Notes: generated from the letters alone by a model not told the origin. A DNA stretch of 45,583 nt from JBAXGW01 sp037139195 (GCA_037139195.1 JBAXGW010000034.1:1-45583), one strand, 5' to 3'; shown: positions 1 through 9,839, numbered from the stretch's first letter. A program made the numbers and translations.

Positions 1-3000
1 TTACTTCAAATAACGGAGGTTGTACAGTTAATGCAACATACACTGTAACAGTTGACCCAATTCCTACGGCAACGGCTGGTGGATCGCAAACTATTTGTGC
101 TAATGAAACAGCTACTGTCAGTGGAGCTAATTCTACAAACGGAACTATTGCTTGGACGCATGACGGGGCTGGAAATATAACAAATGGAACAACTTTAACA
201 CCTACATATACACCAGACGCTACAGATGCTGGAAATACTGTTACTTTAACTATGACTGTTACTTCTAACAATGGTGGTTGTGCTGTAACTGCAACTTATA
301 CTATTTTGGTTGACCCAATCCCTACAGCTATGGCTGGAGGTTCGCAAACTATTTGTGCTAATGGAGCTGCTACTTTAAACCCTGGAGATGCATCATCAAC
401 AAATGGAACTATTGCTTGGACTCATGACGGTGCTGGTACTTTAACAAATGAAACAACTTTAACACCTACTTATACTGCAGATGCAACAGATGCTGGAAAC
501 AATGTAACTTTAACAATGACTGTTACTTCAAATAACGGAGGTTGTACAGTTAATGCAACATACACTGTAACAGTTGAGCCATTACCTACTGCAACAGCTG
601 GCGGTTCTTCTACAATTTGTTCTAATGGCGTAGTAACGTTAAACCCTGGCGATGCAACTGCTACAAACGGAACAATAGCTTGGACTGAAGATGGTGCAGG
701 ATCTATTACTGCCGGTGCTACTACATTAACTCCAACTTATACTGCGGATGTGACTGATGAAGGGAAAACAGTTACATTAACAATGACTGTTACATCTAAT
801 AATGCTTGTGGCATTGCAATAGCAACTGCAACTTACACAATTATTGTCGACACCTTACCTACTGCAACAGCAGGTGGAACTACCACAATTTGTTCTAATG
901 GAACAGCTACAGTAAATGGGGCAACTGCCACAAACGGAACAATTGCTTGGACTGAAGACGGTGCTGGGTCAATTACTTCAGGAGCCACTACTTTAACTCC
1001 AACATATACTGCAGCTGCTGGTGATGCAGGGAATACAGTTACATTAACTATGACTGTTACTTCTGATAACGCAGGCTGCTCTGTTAATGCTACATACTCA
1101 ATCACTGTCGACCCAATTCCTACTGCAATAGCAGGCGGTTCTACTACAATATGTTCTAATTCATTTGCTACATTAAATCCTGGCGATGCTTCCGCAACAA
1201 ACGGATCTATTCTTTGGACGCACGATGGTGCAGGATCTATCACCGCAGGTGCAACAACATTAACACCAACATACACTGCTGATGCAGCTGATGCAGGAAA
1301 TATAGTTACTTTAACAATGACAGTTACATCAAATAATGGAGGATGTACAGCAACTGCAACTTACGCAATCACTGTAAACACTTTACCAACAGCAATTGCT
1401 GGAGGTTCTACTACAATTTGTTCTAATGGAACTGCTACATTAAATCCTGGCGATGCTACTGCATCCAACGGAACAATAGCTTGGACTGAAGATGGTGCTG
1501 GATCTATAACTGCTGGTGCTACAACTTTAACACCAACATATACTGCAGCAGCTGGTGACGAAGGAAATACTGTTACACTAACAATGACGGTTACTTCTAA
1601 TAACTCTTGCGGTGCTGCTACTGCTACTGCAACTTACACCGTAATTGTCGAGGGTCTTCCAACTGCCACCGCAGGTGGTTCTACCACTATTTGTTCTAAT
1701 TCAACTGCAACAGTTAGTGGAGCAACTGCAACTAATGGCACAATTGCTTGGACTGAAGATGGAGCTGGCACTATAACTGCAGGAGCAACAACATTAACGC
1801 CTACTTATACTGCTGCGGCCGGTGACGAAGGAAACACTGTTACTTTAACTATGACGGTTACTTCAAACAACTCTTGCGGTGCTGCTACTGCTACTGCAAC
1901 TTATACTATTACAGTTGATCCAATTCCTACCGCAACTGCTGGAGGCTCTACTACAATTTGTTCGAATGGCGCAGCCACTTTAAATCCTGGTGATGCAACT
2001 GCTGCTAACGGAACTATTTCTTGGACTGAAAATGGAGCTGGTTCTATTACTGCTGGAGCTACTACCCTAACACCTACATACACTGCTGCGGCTGGCGACG
2101 CTGGAAACACAGTTACTTTAACCATGACAGTAACTTCAAATAACACATGCGGTTCCGCTACTGCAACTGCAACATATTCGGTAATTGTTGAAAACCTACC
2201 AACTGCTTCAGCTGGAGGTTCTACTACAATATGTGCAAATGCAACTGCAACTGTTAGTGGAGCAACTGCAACTAATGGCACAATTTCTTGGACTGAAGAT
2301 GGAGCTGGCAGTATAACAGCTGGAGCAACTACTCTTACACCAACATACACTGCTGCGGCTGGCGACGCTGGAAATACCGTTACACTTACAATGACTGTTA
2401 CTTCTAACAACTCTTGCGGTGCTGCTACTGCTACTGCAAATTACACAGTAATTGTTGATGCTGTTCCAACTGCAAATGCTGGTGGTTCTACAACAATATG
2501 TTCAAATACAACTGCAACAGTTAGTGGAGCTACAGCAACTAACGGCACTATTGCTTGGACTGAAAATGGAGCTGGTTCAATTACTGCTGGAGCAACTACA
2601 TTAACACCAACATACACTGCTGCTGCGGGCGATGCAGGAAACACTGTTACATTGACAATGACTGTTACTTCGACAAACTCAGCTTGTACTGCAACTGCAA
2701 CATATTCTGTCATAGTTGACCCATTACCAACTGCAAATGCTGGTGGCTCTTCAACTATATGCGCAGATGCTACTACCACTGTCAGCGGAGCAACTGCAAC
2801 TAATGGAACAATTGCTTGGACTGAAGATGGAGCTGGCAGTATAACAGCTGGAGCAACTACACTAACCCCAACCTATACAGCTGCGGCTGGTGATGCCGGA
2901 AATACTGTTACTCTAACAATGACGGTTACATCTAATAATACATGTGGTGCAGCTACTGCTACAGCAACATATACTGTTATTATTGATGCTGTTCCAACTG

Positions 3001-5519
3001 CAAATGCTGGTGGTTCAACAACAATATGCTCAAATACAACTGCAACAGTTAGTGGAGCTACAGCAACTAATGGAACAATTGCTTGGACTGAAAATGGCGC
3101 TGGATCAATTACAGCAGGAGCCAATACATTAACGCCTACATACACTGCTGCTGCTGGTGATGAAGGAAATAATGTTACACTAACTATGATAGTTACTTCT
3201 GCAAACGCTGCTTGTACCGCCACTGCAACTTATACAGTTACTGTTGAAGGATTACCTACTGCAACAGCTGGTGGATCTACTACAATATGCTCTAATGGCA
3301 CTACTACATTAAATCCAGGAGATGCTACTTCAACAAATGGTATAATTGCTTGGACTGAGAATGGTGCTGGATCCATCACTGCTGGTTCAAATACTTTAAC
3401 ACCGACATATACAGCAGCTGCTGGGGATGAAGGAAATACAGTTACATTAACAATGACTGTTACTTCAAACAACACATGTGGAGCTGCAACTGCAACTGCA
3501 ACATATACCGTTTTAGTAAATGCACTTCCAACAGCATTAGCTGGCGGTTCAACAACTATTTGTGTTAACGGCTCTGCAACATTAAATAATGGCGACGCAT
3601 CTGCTACCAATGGAACAATTGCTTGGACTGAAAATGGAGGTGGCTCTATCACTGCAGGAGCAAATACATTAACACCAACTTATACTTCGGATATAAGTGA
3701 TGCAGGAAATACGGTAACATTAACTATGACTGTAACTAGTAACAATGCATGTGCTCCTCAAACAGCAACTGCATCGTACTCAATTCTTGTATTACCAACT
3801 CCTACAGCAAATGCAGGATCTGATGTAACATTATGTGCAGGAACAGCCTATACTGTTGTTGGTGCATCTGCAACCAACAATTCTTCTGTTCTTTGGATTG
3901 CTACTGGTGGAACTGGAGTTTTAACAAATGCGAATACAATTTCTCCTACTTACACTCCTGCGGTTGGTGATGTTAACGTTACTTTAGAACTTACATCTAA
4001 TGGAAATACACCTTGTGGAAACACAAATGATCAAATGACTATTAGCTATGTTTCTTCTCCTACAGCAAACGCTGGTCCAGATTTAACAATATGTGCTAAT
4101 GAACTAGCAACTTTAGTTGGAACAGCCACTAACTTCACCTCAGTTCAATGGACCGGTGGAGCAGGAATTTTCAGCAACAGTATTGCTACAACTACTGATT
4201 ATGTTCCAAATGCAACAGACCCTGCTAACCTAACTATTACTTTTACAGTTACTGGAAGTGGAGCTTGCCCTGTTGCAGCTGACCAAATGATATTAACAAT
4301 CAATCCAACACCTACGGCTAATGCAGGAACAGATCAAACAATTTGTCCTGGAACAAACGCTAATTTAAATGGTACTGGCGCTGGTGTTAATGGAACTTAC
4401 ACATGGGCTGGAGCAAATTTATCTGCTACTAATATTGCAAACCCAATAGCTAATCCAACCGTTACTAACAGTTATACTTTAACAGTTATAGACGCTAATG
4501 GATGTTCAGATGTGGATGACATGATTGTAAACACTTACAATGTAGTAAAACCAATAATAACACCCGATGGTCCACTTACTTATTGTACTGCTCAACCAAT
4601 TAACTTAACACTTGATGCAGGAGCTGGATTTGCAGCATACCAATGGAAAAACAATGCGGCTAATATTATAGGACAAATTGCTCAAACTACCCTTGTAACT
4701 ACAATTGGCAACTATTCTGTTCAAGTGCAAGATGGAAATGGATGTTTTACAGAATCAGATATTATAACAGTTCAAATTTCTGATCCTCAACCAGTATTAC
4801 TTGCTGATGGCGCTACAACTTTCTGCGAAAATGAAGATGTTATTCTTTATTTCGATGATCCTTACTATACTTATATTTGGTCTAGCGGTTCTACTACTTC
4901 AACAATTAAAGCAACCGAGAGTGGCAATTACCATGCAACTATTACCGATTTATACGGCTGCGTTGCATTCTCAGACAGTTTACTTGTTACAGTAAACCCA
5001 ATTCCAGATTCTTATTTTGGATTTGCTGATTCTCTATTAAAAGTTGATTTTTACAACTTCTGCAACTATACAACTGGAGCATCAAATTTCACTTGGAACT
5101 TTGGAGACGGAACACCTTCTATTAATGGAATATCACCAACTCACAACTACGCTAACCCTGGAACATATACTGTTACTTTAATTGCAACAAATGCTTGTGG
5201 AGCAGACACATTCTCTATGGACATTACAGTTGTTAGCTCAACAGATATTACAGAAAATAGCAACATTGCTTCTTGGAATGTTTATCCTAATCCAACAGAC
5301 AATCAAGTAACTATTGATATACAATCTCAAATAGAACAGGATTTAACCATTGTAATTAGAAATACAATCGGTCAGTCTGTTTTATCTGAAAACCAACATA
5401 TCAATTCAAATATCAACAGAACTCAATTTGATGTATCGAATTTGAAGCAAGGCATATACCTTATAGAAGTTATAACAAACAAAGGAATGCTAAGCAAAAA
5501 ACTTTTAATACAACGATAA
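1..5519 (+). CDS. Giant repetitive secreted adhesin-like protein with T9SS type A sorting domain (5' end outside window)
   Basis: The frame is open from base 3 with no start codon, so the gene is cut by the left edge; the ATG at 252 is only an internal Met. At least 1838 residues remain. From 63 to 3800 there are 14 near-identical Thr/Ala/Gly-rich repeats of about 89 residues, each opening PTAxAGGSxTIC and containing NGTIAWTEDGAGSIT and VTLTMTVTSNN; each has paired Cys, which suggests an intrarepeat disulfide. Three degenerate repeats (3801 to about 4545), two Ig-like domains and a PKD domain (about 5010-5235, WNFGDG and PGTYTVTL) follow. The last ~85 residues match a Por_Secre_tail (NVYPNPTDNQVTI, GIYLIEV, KKLLIQR), so the product should cross the outer membrane by type IX secretion and be anchored or released. 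The architecture suggests a stalk or surface adhesin; no catalytic domain is visible. It ends at a strong terminator. Confidence 0.9.
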   Translation, partial: TSNNGGCTVNATYTVTVDPIPTATAGGSQTICANETATVSGANSTNGTIAWTHDGAGNITNGTTLTPTYTPDATDAGNTVTLTMTVTSNNGGCAVTATYTILVDPIPTAMAGGSQTICANGAATLNPGDASSTNGTIAWTHDGAGTLTNETTLTPTYTADATDAGNNVTLTMTVTSNNGGCTVNATYTVTVEPLPTATAGGSSTICSNGVVTLNPGDATATNGTIAWTEDGAGSITAGATTLTPTYTADVTDEGKTVTLTMTVTSNNACGIAIATATYTIIVDTLPTATAGGTTTICSNGTATVNGATATNGTIAWTEDGAGSITSGATTLTPTYTAAAGDAGNTVTLTMTVTSDNAGCSVNATYSITVDPIPTAIAGGSTTICSNSFATLNPGDASATNGSILWTHDGAGSITAGATTLTPTYTADAADAGNIVTLTMTVTSNNGGCTATATYAITVNTLPTAIAGGSTTICSNGTATLNPGDATASNGTIAWTEDGAGSITAGATTLTPTYTAAAGDEGNTVTLTMTVTSNNSCGAATATATYTVIVEGLPTATAGGSTTICSNSTATVSGATATNGTIAWTEDGAGTITAGATTLTPTYTAAAGDEGNTVTLTMTVTSNNSCGAATATATYTITVDPIPTATAGGSTTICSNGAATLNPGDATAANGTISWTENGAGSITAGATTLTPTYTAAAGDAGNTVTLTMTVTSNNTCGSATATATYSVIVENLPTASAGGSTTICANATATVSGATATNGTISWTEDGAGSITAGATTLTPTYTAAAGDAGNTVTLTMTVTSNNSCGAATATANYTVIVDAVPTANAGGSTTICSNTTATVSGATATNGTIAWTENGAGSITAGATTLTPTYTAAAGDAGNTVTLTMTVTSTNSACTATATYSVIVDPLPTANAGGSSTICADATTTVSGATATNGTIAWTEDGAGSITAGATTLTPTYTAAAGDAGNTVTLTMTVTSNNTCGAATATATYTVIIDAVPTANAGGSTTICSNTTATVSGATATNGTIAWTENGAGSITAGANTLTPTYTAAAGDEGNNVTLTMIVTSANAACTATATYTVTVEGLPTATAGGSTTICSNGTTTLNPGDATSTNGIIAWTENGAGSITAGSNTLTPTYTAAAGDEGNTVTLTMTVTSNNTCGAATATATYTVLVNALPTALAGGSTTICVNGSATLNNGDASATNGTIAWTENGGGSITAGANTLTPTYTSDISDAGNTVTLTMTVTSNNACAPQTATASYSILVLPTPTANAGSDVTLCAGTAYTVVGASATNNSSVLWIATGGTGVLTNANTISPTYTPAVGDVNVTLELTSNGNTPCGNTNDQMTISYVSSPTANAGPDLTICANELATLVGTATNFTSVQWTGGAGIFSNSIATTTDYVPNATDPANLTITFTVTGSGACPVAADQMILTINPTPTANAGTDQTICPGTNANLNGTGAGVNGTYTWAGANLSATNIANPIANPTVTNSYTLTVIDANGCSDVDDMIVNTYNVVKPIITPDGPLTYCTAQPINLTLDAGAGFAAYQWKNNAANIIGQIAQTTLVTTIGNYSVQVQDGNGCFTESDIITVQISDPQPVLLADGATTFCENEDVILYFDDPYYTYIWSSGSTTSTIKATESGNYHATITDLYGCVAFSDSLLVTVNPIPDSYFGFADSLLKVDFYNFCNYTTGASNFTWNFGDGTPSINGISPTHNYANPGTYTVTLIATNACGADTFSMDITVVSSTDITENSNIASWNVYPNPTDNQVTIDIQSQIEQDLTIVIRNTIGQSVLSENQHINSNINRTQFDVSNLKQGIYLIEVITNKGMLSKKLLIQR
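63..3800 (+). repeat. 14 tandem ~267-nt coding repeats in the adhesin gene
   Basis: Unit starts (Pro codon of PTA) lie for example at 63, 321, 585 and 3528; unit length varies from about 258 to 276 nt. Units alternate between NPGDA and VSGA variants after the TIC motif and between GGC and SCGAAT variants near the end. The units starting near 2466 and 2994 are almost identical at DNA level and are exactly 528 nt (two units) apart, which indicates a recent two-unit duplication. Confidence 0.93.
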
Positions 5520-5535
5520 TAATTGTTATTTCATT

Positions 5536-5570
5536 AAATAGGCTGCCTTTTCAGACAGCCTATTTTTTTT
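5536..5570 (+). terminator. Intrinsic terminator after the adhesin gene
   Basis: A perfect stem (AAATAGGCTG at 5536-5545 with CAGCCTATTT at 5556-5565) closes a 10-nt loop and runs into T8. The complementary strand contains AGGCTGTCTGAAAAG, which differs by one base from the outer end of the palindromic element at 8741. Confidence 0.93.
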
Positions 5571-5888
5571 GCAAAATAACACGACTAATGCATATTCATT
5601 GTAATTCAATCATCAAACTTACTCTGGATTACTAATATCATCATCTTAAGCCTTTCAATAAGCTCAAAACAAGCTGGGAGTAACATCGTTTTAAAATATT
5701 ATTATATAAGTTCGGGGTTAACATCTTCAACTCTAAAATATTTTATCAAAAGAAACGATATATTTAGAATATCTCAAGAACCCTTAACATTAGCTTATTT
5801 ATTTCAAAAAAATATTCAATAGCCTAATCAACATTGAAAAATTGACTAGTTTTAGCAGAGAAACATGAGATTAATAAAAGGAAGAAAA
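5571..5888. other. Intergenic stretch without recognisable gene
   Basis: AT-rich sequence between two convergent genes. No ORF, tRNA or convincing structure is visible. Two loosely similar pieces (GGRGTAACATC followed by AAAATATT near 5677 and 5713) are too degenerate to call a repeat. Confidence 0.6.
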
Positions 5889-7649
5889 CTATGATTGAGG
5901 AAAAACTATTTCAACATTAAGACCAGAATTACTATATACTTCAATTTCACCATCAATTTGACTTGTTAAAGAATACAATATTTCAAAGCCCATTCGTTTG
6001 TTAGTCTTCAAATCAAATCCAACAGGAAAGCCTATTCCATTATCACTATAAACAAAAACTAAATGATCTTTATTACTTTTTGAGAGCGATATTGAAATAA
6101 CAGGATTTTCTTGATCTAAGAAAGCATATTTCAATGAGTTTGTTATTAATTCATTTATCATTAATCCTAAAGACAAAAGCGTATCAATATCAATTTTCAC
6201 ATCATCAATAATTATTTTTGTTAAAATTTTTCCTGTTAAGTCATAAGATTCAATAAGATTAAGAGATAATTTTTCAATATACTCTCCTATTCCAATCTCT
6301 GCTAAGTTTTTTGATTTATATAATTTTTCATGCAACAATGCCATTGAAGCAACTCTGTCTTGGCTATTTTTGAATGCCATACGAGCATCTTCATCATTAA
6401 TTCGAGCTGATTGCAGCTTTAACAAACTGGATACAACCTGAAGATTATTTTTAACTCTATGATGCACTTCTTTAATCAGCACCTCTTTTTCTGCTAACAT
6501 AGAATTTAACTTCTTATTATTAAATTCAATTGACTTATTTTGAATATTTAATATTTGATTTACTCTGATTTTTTGATAAAATGAAACTATACTTACAACC
6601 GCAATAAATAAAACCAAAAACAAGCCAACAAATATCAACGCCCTATTAGTTTTAAATTGACTAACAAAAACAGATTCTGGAACCATTACGCCAATATAAA
6701 ATTTGCAATTGCTCGATAAGTTATACTCTTTCACCCCCGCCCACCATTTTTCGTCTTTATTATTAAACTTAAAATACTGATTATCACTTGTTGATTTTTT
6801 CCACTGTGCCATAAAACACGACAATTCAGGCAATTTTAAATCTTCAGGAGTTTTTAATATATATTTTTTAATCGAGTCTTCTGAACGAAATTCATTTTTA
6901 TTTGGCAATCCTAAAATCTTGCCTTCAGATGACATTACAAAAATCATTGCATTTTCGGGCAAATCAATATTAACCGTATATTTTGAAATATCATTTAACA
7001 AAATATCAAAAGCCAAAATTTTATCATTTTTTTTAGATACTGTGTCACGCCATCTTATTGAAGCTGTAATACCAGGATCTTTTGTTGTGAAAAACTGATA
7101 TGGCTGCGTCCATTGAACTTCGTATGGTTTTATTGCTTGATTATACCATGGTCGAGTTTTTGGATTATAACTCTCAGAAATAACTTCTTTACTTATCAGT
7201 GAATCCTGATTATCAATGCCTTTTTTCCAAAAATATTTAATTGGTTTATCATAATTACTTGATAATTTAGTAACTCTATTTTGAAAAAAGCCACTTCTCT
7301 CCAAAACCATACACTCATTTCCAAGTGTATCAGCCAAAAGTATCGAAGAAATCTGGTTTGATTTAAGTAGTATTGGCAAGTATATTTTATTAAAAAATGC
7401 TGGGTTTGCCAAGTTATCGAAATGGCTTGAAGAAGTGAAATCGTTAAATATTTTCAACTCCTCATCTATTGGCTTAAAAAACACATCTAATTCTGAATCA
7501 GTTCGCTCAATATTATTTAAAATAAATTCTTTTGAAAGCGACTCAATATTATTTGATAGTTTAATTAACATCCGAGACAGAAATAATCCCAATGCTAAAA
7601 CTATTATCGTTACCAGTATAAAATATATTTTTATTGATGTTTTTATCAT
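5889..7649 (-). CDS. Membrane sensor histidine kinase, HisKA_2 type with extracytoplasmic dCache-like domain
   Basis: The product has 586 residues from the ATG at 7649. A TTG six bases upstream is also in frame, but the -7 box at 7667-7674 leaves a leader of only about 11 nt, and ATG is the normal start. A TM helix (about 5-27), a ~310-residue periplasmic region with dCache character (TRPWYNQAI, aromatic-rich PYQFFTTKDPGITASI) and a second TM helix (about 340-361) precede a coiled linker. The phospho-acceptor block is EVHHRVKNNLQVVSSLLKLQ (His about 396-397), typical of HisKA_2 kinases. The ATPase domain has MINELITNSLKYAF (N box, Asn about 499) and DNGIGF (G1). It should sense a small ligand outside the inner membrane and autophosphorylate. 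No response regulator lies beside it, so it is an orphan kinase here. Confidence 0.92.
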   Translation of the reverse strand: MIKTSIKIYFILVTIIVLALGLFLSRMLIKLSNNIESLSKEFILNNIERTDSELDVFFKPIDEELKIFNDFTSSSHFDNLANPAFFNKIYLPILLKSNQISSILLADTLGNECMVLERSGFFQNRVTKLSSNYDKPIKYFWKKGIDNQDSLISKEVISESYNPKTRPWYNQAIKPYEVQWTQPYQFFTTKDPGITASIRWRDTVSKKNDKILAFDILLNDISKYTVNIDLPENAMIFVMSSEGKILGLPNKNEFRSEDSIKKYILKTPEDLKLPELSCFMAQWKKSTSDNQYFKFNNKDEKWWAGVKEYNLSSNCKFYIGVMVPESVFVSQFKTNRALIFVGLFLVLFIAVVSIVSFYQKIRVNQILNIQNKSIEFNNKKLNSMLAEKEVLIKEVHHRVKNNLQVVSSLLKLQSARINDEDARMAFKNSQDRVASMALLHEKLYKSKNLAEIGIGEYIEKLSLNLIESYDLTGKILTKIIIDDVKIDIDTLLSLGLMINELITNSLKYAFLDQENPVISISLSKSNKDHLVFVYSDNGIGFPVGFDLKTNKRMGFEILYSLTSQIDGEIEVYSNSGLNVEIVFPQS

Positions 7650-7666
7650 AATCAATTAATCTTCAA

Positions 7667-7674
7667 CAAATATA
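7667..7674 (-). promoter_or_regulatory. -7 box of the histidine kinase promoter
   Basis: The minus strand reads TATATTTG, an exact TAnnTTTG Bacteroidota -7 element, 17 nt upstream of the ATG at 7649. No clear TTTG -33 box is at the right distance. Confidence 0.55.
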
Positions 7675-7747
7675 TAAATATTATCGATTAAACATTGATA
7701 TTATTAAACAAATATTAATTAACAGCAACTTATTGCTATTAAATATA

Positions 7748-7779
7748 TTGGAAAAGAATTATAAAAAGCTGTAATTTTG
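7748..7779 (+). promoter_or_regulatory. Promoter of the YitT-family gene
   Basis: TTG at 7748-7750, a 21-nt spacer, and TAATTTTG at 7772-7779 fit the Bacteroidota TTTG/TAnnTTTG consensus. The next ATG is at 7798, giving a short leader and ruling against the in-frame TTG at 7777, which lies inside the -7 box. Confidence 0.75.
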
Positions 7780-7797
7780 CAATTAAATACAAATACA

Positions 7798-8646
7798 ATG
7801 ATTTTCAAAACTATACAATCTTATGCAATAATAACTTTTGGGTTATTTTTGTTCTCACTGTCACTTACAGCTTTTCTGCTTCCTATGGACATTGTTGGTG
7901 GCGGAGTAACAGGGATAGGTGCTCTTATATTTTATGCTACAGGCTTGCCAGTTGGCTACACTGTGTTAGGAGTCAATGCAATTCTTATACTTCTCGCCAT
8001 CAAGCGTTTAGGAGCTAATTTTGGCATTAAAACCATATTTGGAATTGTGGTAATGTCGCTAATGCTTACTATAATGCAAAAATTCATTACCAAACCAATT
8101 GTAGAAGAGCGATTTATGGCGGCAATTATTGGCGGCATTTTATCGGGAGCCAGTATTGGACTAATATTTACACAAGGCGGAAGCACTGGCGGAACCGATA
8201 TTATTGCAATGTTGATTACTCAAAAAAGGAATATTTCGCCTGGCAAAATCTTTTTATATTGCGATGTAATAATTATTGCTTCTTCGTTTCTTTTATTTCA
8301 ATCAATTGAAACCATTGTTTATGGCTATGTTACAATGGGCGTTTCTTCTTATGTTATTGATATTGTTTTGGTAGGTGCGCGACAATCTGTTCAGGTGTTT
8401 ATTTTTTCTAAGGAAAACCGAGCAATTGCAGATAAAATTGGCAATGGAATAGGGCGTGGTGTAACATTCATCAAAGGAGAAGGCTGGTATTCAGGCGAAG
8501 AAACTGAAATAATAATGGTAATTGTTCGAAAACACGAAGTTCAAGATGTTTTCAGAATGGTAAAAGAGCTGGACGGCAACGCTTTTCTTTCAGTAGCTAA
8601 TGTGATGGGCGTTTACGGAAAAGGATTTGATAAGATTAGGACTTAA
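7798..8646 (+). CDS. YitT family membrane protein (YitT_membrane + DUF2179)
   Basis: 282 residues from the ATG at 7798. The N-terminal ~200 residues form about five or six hydrophobic helices with the glycine-rich motifs of the family (DIVGGGVTGIGALIFYATGLPVG and TQGGSTGGTDIIAML). The C-terminal ~80 residues are a soluble DUF2179 domain (GRGVTFIKGEGWYSGEETEIIMVIV, then VANVMGVYGKGF). Length and domain order match the family. YitT proteins are inner-membrane proteins whose transported substrate is not established; a transporter role is inferred from topology. It is monocistronic, has its own promoter, and faces the next gene tail to tail across a palindromic element. Confidence 0.9.
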   Translation: MIFKTIQSYAIITFGLFLFSLSLTAFLLPMDIVGGGVTGIGALIFYATGLPVGYTVLGVNAILILLAIKRLGANFGIKTIFGIVVMSLMLTIMQKFITKPIVEERFMAAIIGGILSGASIGLIFTQGGSTGGTDIIAMLITQKRNISPGKIFLYCDVIIIASSFLLFQSIETIVYGYVTMGVSSYVIDIVLVGARQSVQVFIFSKENRAIADKIGNGIGRGVTFIKGEGWYSGEETEIIMVIVRKHEVQDVFRMVKELDGNAFLSVANVMGVYGKGFDKIRT

Positions 8647-8740
8647 TGTTTCAATTAAACTGTAACGAAATCATTTTTCTGCGTTATATAAAAGTAATCG
8701 AAACATATCAATAATTTGCCCAATTAATTGATAACAAAAG

Positions 8741-8862
8741 AGGCTGTCGGAAAAGTCGAAATTTCAACGTTTTGTTCGTTTTTGAATTTAGTCATTTACC
8801 CTTGTAAACTCCTAAATATCAAAAACTTCACAACCTCGAACTTTCAACTTTTGTAACAGCCT
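8741..8862 (+). repeat. Long imperfect palindromic intergenic element, copy 1
   Basis: A 122-nt element whose ends are AGGCTGTCGGAAAAGT and ACTTTTGTAACAGCCT (inverted). The two arms stay alignable to the centre, which reads TTTAGTCATTTACC then GTAAACTCCTAAAT. The second copy lies at 20629-20746 on the other strand. Each copy sits between the 3' ends of convergent genes. It could be a MITE, a REP-like element or a degenerate bidirectional terminator. A fragment resembling copy 2 (GAAATCA then CTGCGTTAT) also occurs just upstream near 8670-8692. Confidence 0.75.
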
Positions 8863-8906
8863 TATTTACTTATAGTTGGCTTTCAGACCAACCCTTTAAA
8901 TTTATC

Positions 8907-9818
8907 TTAATTTGATTTTCCGAATCTTCTTTTAAACTGTCGGTATAAAAGCAAAACTACCAATCCCAACAATAAAAATGCCCATAGTTTTATAATAAAG
9001 ACAACAAACGCTGCAAGTGTTTCCCATCCTGAAATCAATGAATCAATAATTTTGCTGCCAAAACTTGGCTCGTATGCTTTAATATTCTTATCATTCGAGA
9101 TTAGCTCTCTTTTTATCGTTTGTCTTTGATAAATGGACAAATTTATGGTGCTAAAATTTATCTGATCTCTCAAAGATAAATTAGCTATTTTAGCATTGTC
9201 AGCATCTTCTTGTTTGCTGAGTAAAAGTTCTTCTGCAACTGTTGTTTCATTTAGCCTTTTCCCTCTATTATCTATTGCTCTAGTAATTCGCTCTTCATTT
9301 TTTGCTGCTCTTTTTTGTGTTAAATTATTCGAAAGTATTGACAAAGCAACATCATCCGCTTTTATAATTCTATAATCTAAATAGTCAATATTTCTTGAAA
9401 TTTCCTTAAGCGTTGTATCAAGTTTAGTGTTTGGAACTCGAAGCACAATATCATTTCTAACAGTATAATACGTTGTTTCTAGTGAAGAATCAGCGCTAAT
9501 TGCAATGTTATTTATAAAATCAACATTACTTTGCAAATTAGTATAAGTTACAAAACCACCTTGACGCATTGTTATATTTTCAATATCATAAGTTGATTTA
9601 ATAACGCTTTTTACTTTAAACTTCAATTCAGCTGTTCTGATAAATTTTCGAGTAGAATCTTTGTTGTTTTCAACTGCTGCTGACGAAGAAACCATGTTAA
9701 TACTGTCAGCCAATTCTTGCTCTCTAGCCATTACTTTTGATTTTTCTTCAGCTGATGGAGCACATCCTAAAAGAAAAAGACCAGTAGCAAGAATTAAAAT
9801 TAGTTTTGTTGATTTCAT
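8907..9818 (-). CDS. DUF4349 domain lipoprotein
   Basis: 303 residues starting at ATG. A lipoprotein signal (ILILATGLFLLGC, Cys 19) precedes a short charged linker. From about residue 58 (RKFIRTAELKFKVKSV, then a GGFVTYTNLQS-type motif and LRVPNTKLDTTLKEI) the sequence follows the DUF4349 pattern, including a central helical coiled region (about 165-210) and a C-terminal TM helix (about 262-292) with a basic tail. A lipid anchor plus a C-terminal membrane helix suggests a protein held in the envelope at both ends; its molecular role is unknown. It begins 21 nt after the stop of the MORN-like gene and may share its transcript. Confidence 0.85.
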   Translation of the reverse strand: MKSTKLILILATGLFLLGCAPSAEEKSKVMAREQELADSINMVSSSAAVENNKDSTRKFIRTAELKFKVKSVIKSTYDIENITMRQGGFVTYTNLQSNVDFINNIAISADSSLETTYYTVRNDIVLRVPNTKLDTTLKEISRNIDYLDYRIIKADDVALSILSNNLTQKRAAKNEERITRAIDNRGKRLNETTVAEELLLSKQEDADNAKIANLSLRDQINFSTINLSIYQRQTIKRELISNDKNIKAYEPSFGSKIIDSLISGWETLAAFVVFIIKLWAFLLLGLVVLLLYRQFKRRFGKSN

Positions 9819-9839
9819 AATGCATTTATTAAATTATTA

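Noticed and set aside
2944..3132. Plus-strand ORF encoding a Gln/Leu-rich peptide
   Set aside because: A frame-shifted reading of one adhesin repeat; its composition is an artefact of GCT/ACA-rich codons.
833..3652. Five long minus-strand ORFs (833-1276, 1901-2410, 2441-2779, 2873-3223, 3230-3652) with Val/Ala-rich, mutually similar products
   Set aside because: They are reverse shadows of the Thr/Ala-rich tandem repeats of the adhesin; they repeat with the same period and have no independent start signals.
7650..7655. TTG start two codons upstream for the histidine kinase
   Set aside because: The ATG at 7649 fits the short leader after the -7 box and is the more usual start.
7777..7797. 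TTG start seven codons upstream for the YitT-like gene
   Set aside because: This TTG is part of the TAATTTTG promoter box itself, so it would lie upstream of the transcription start.
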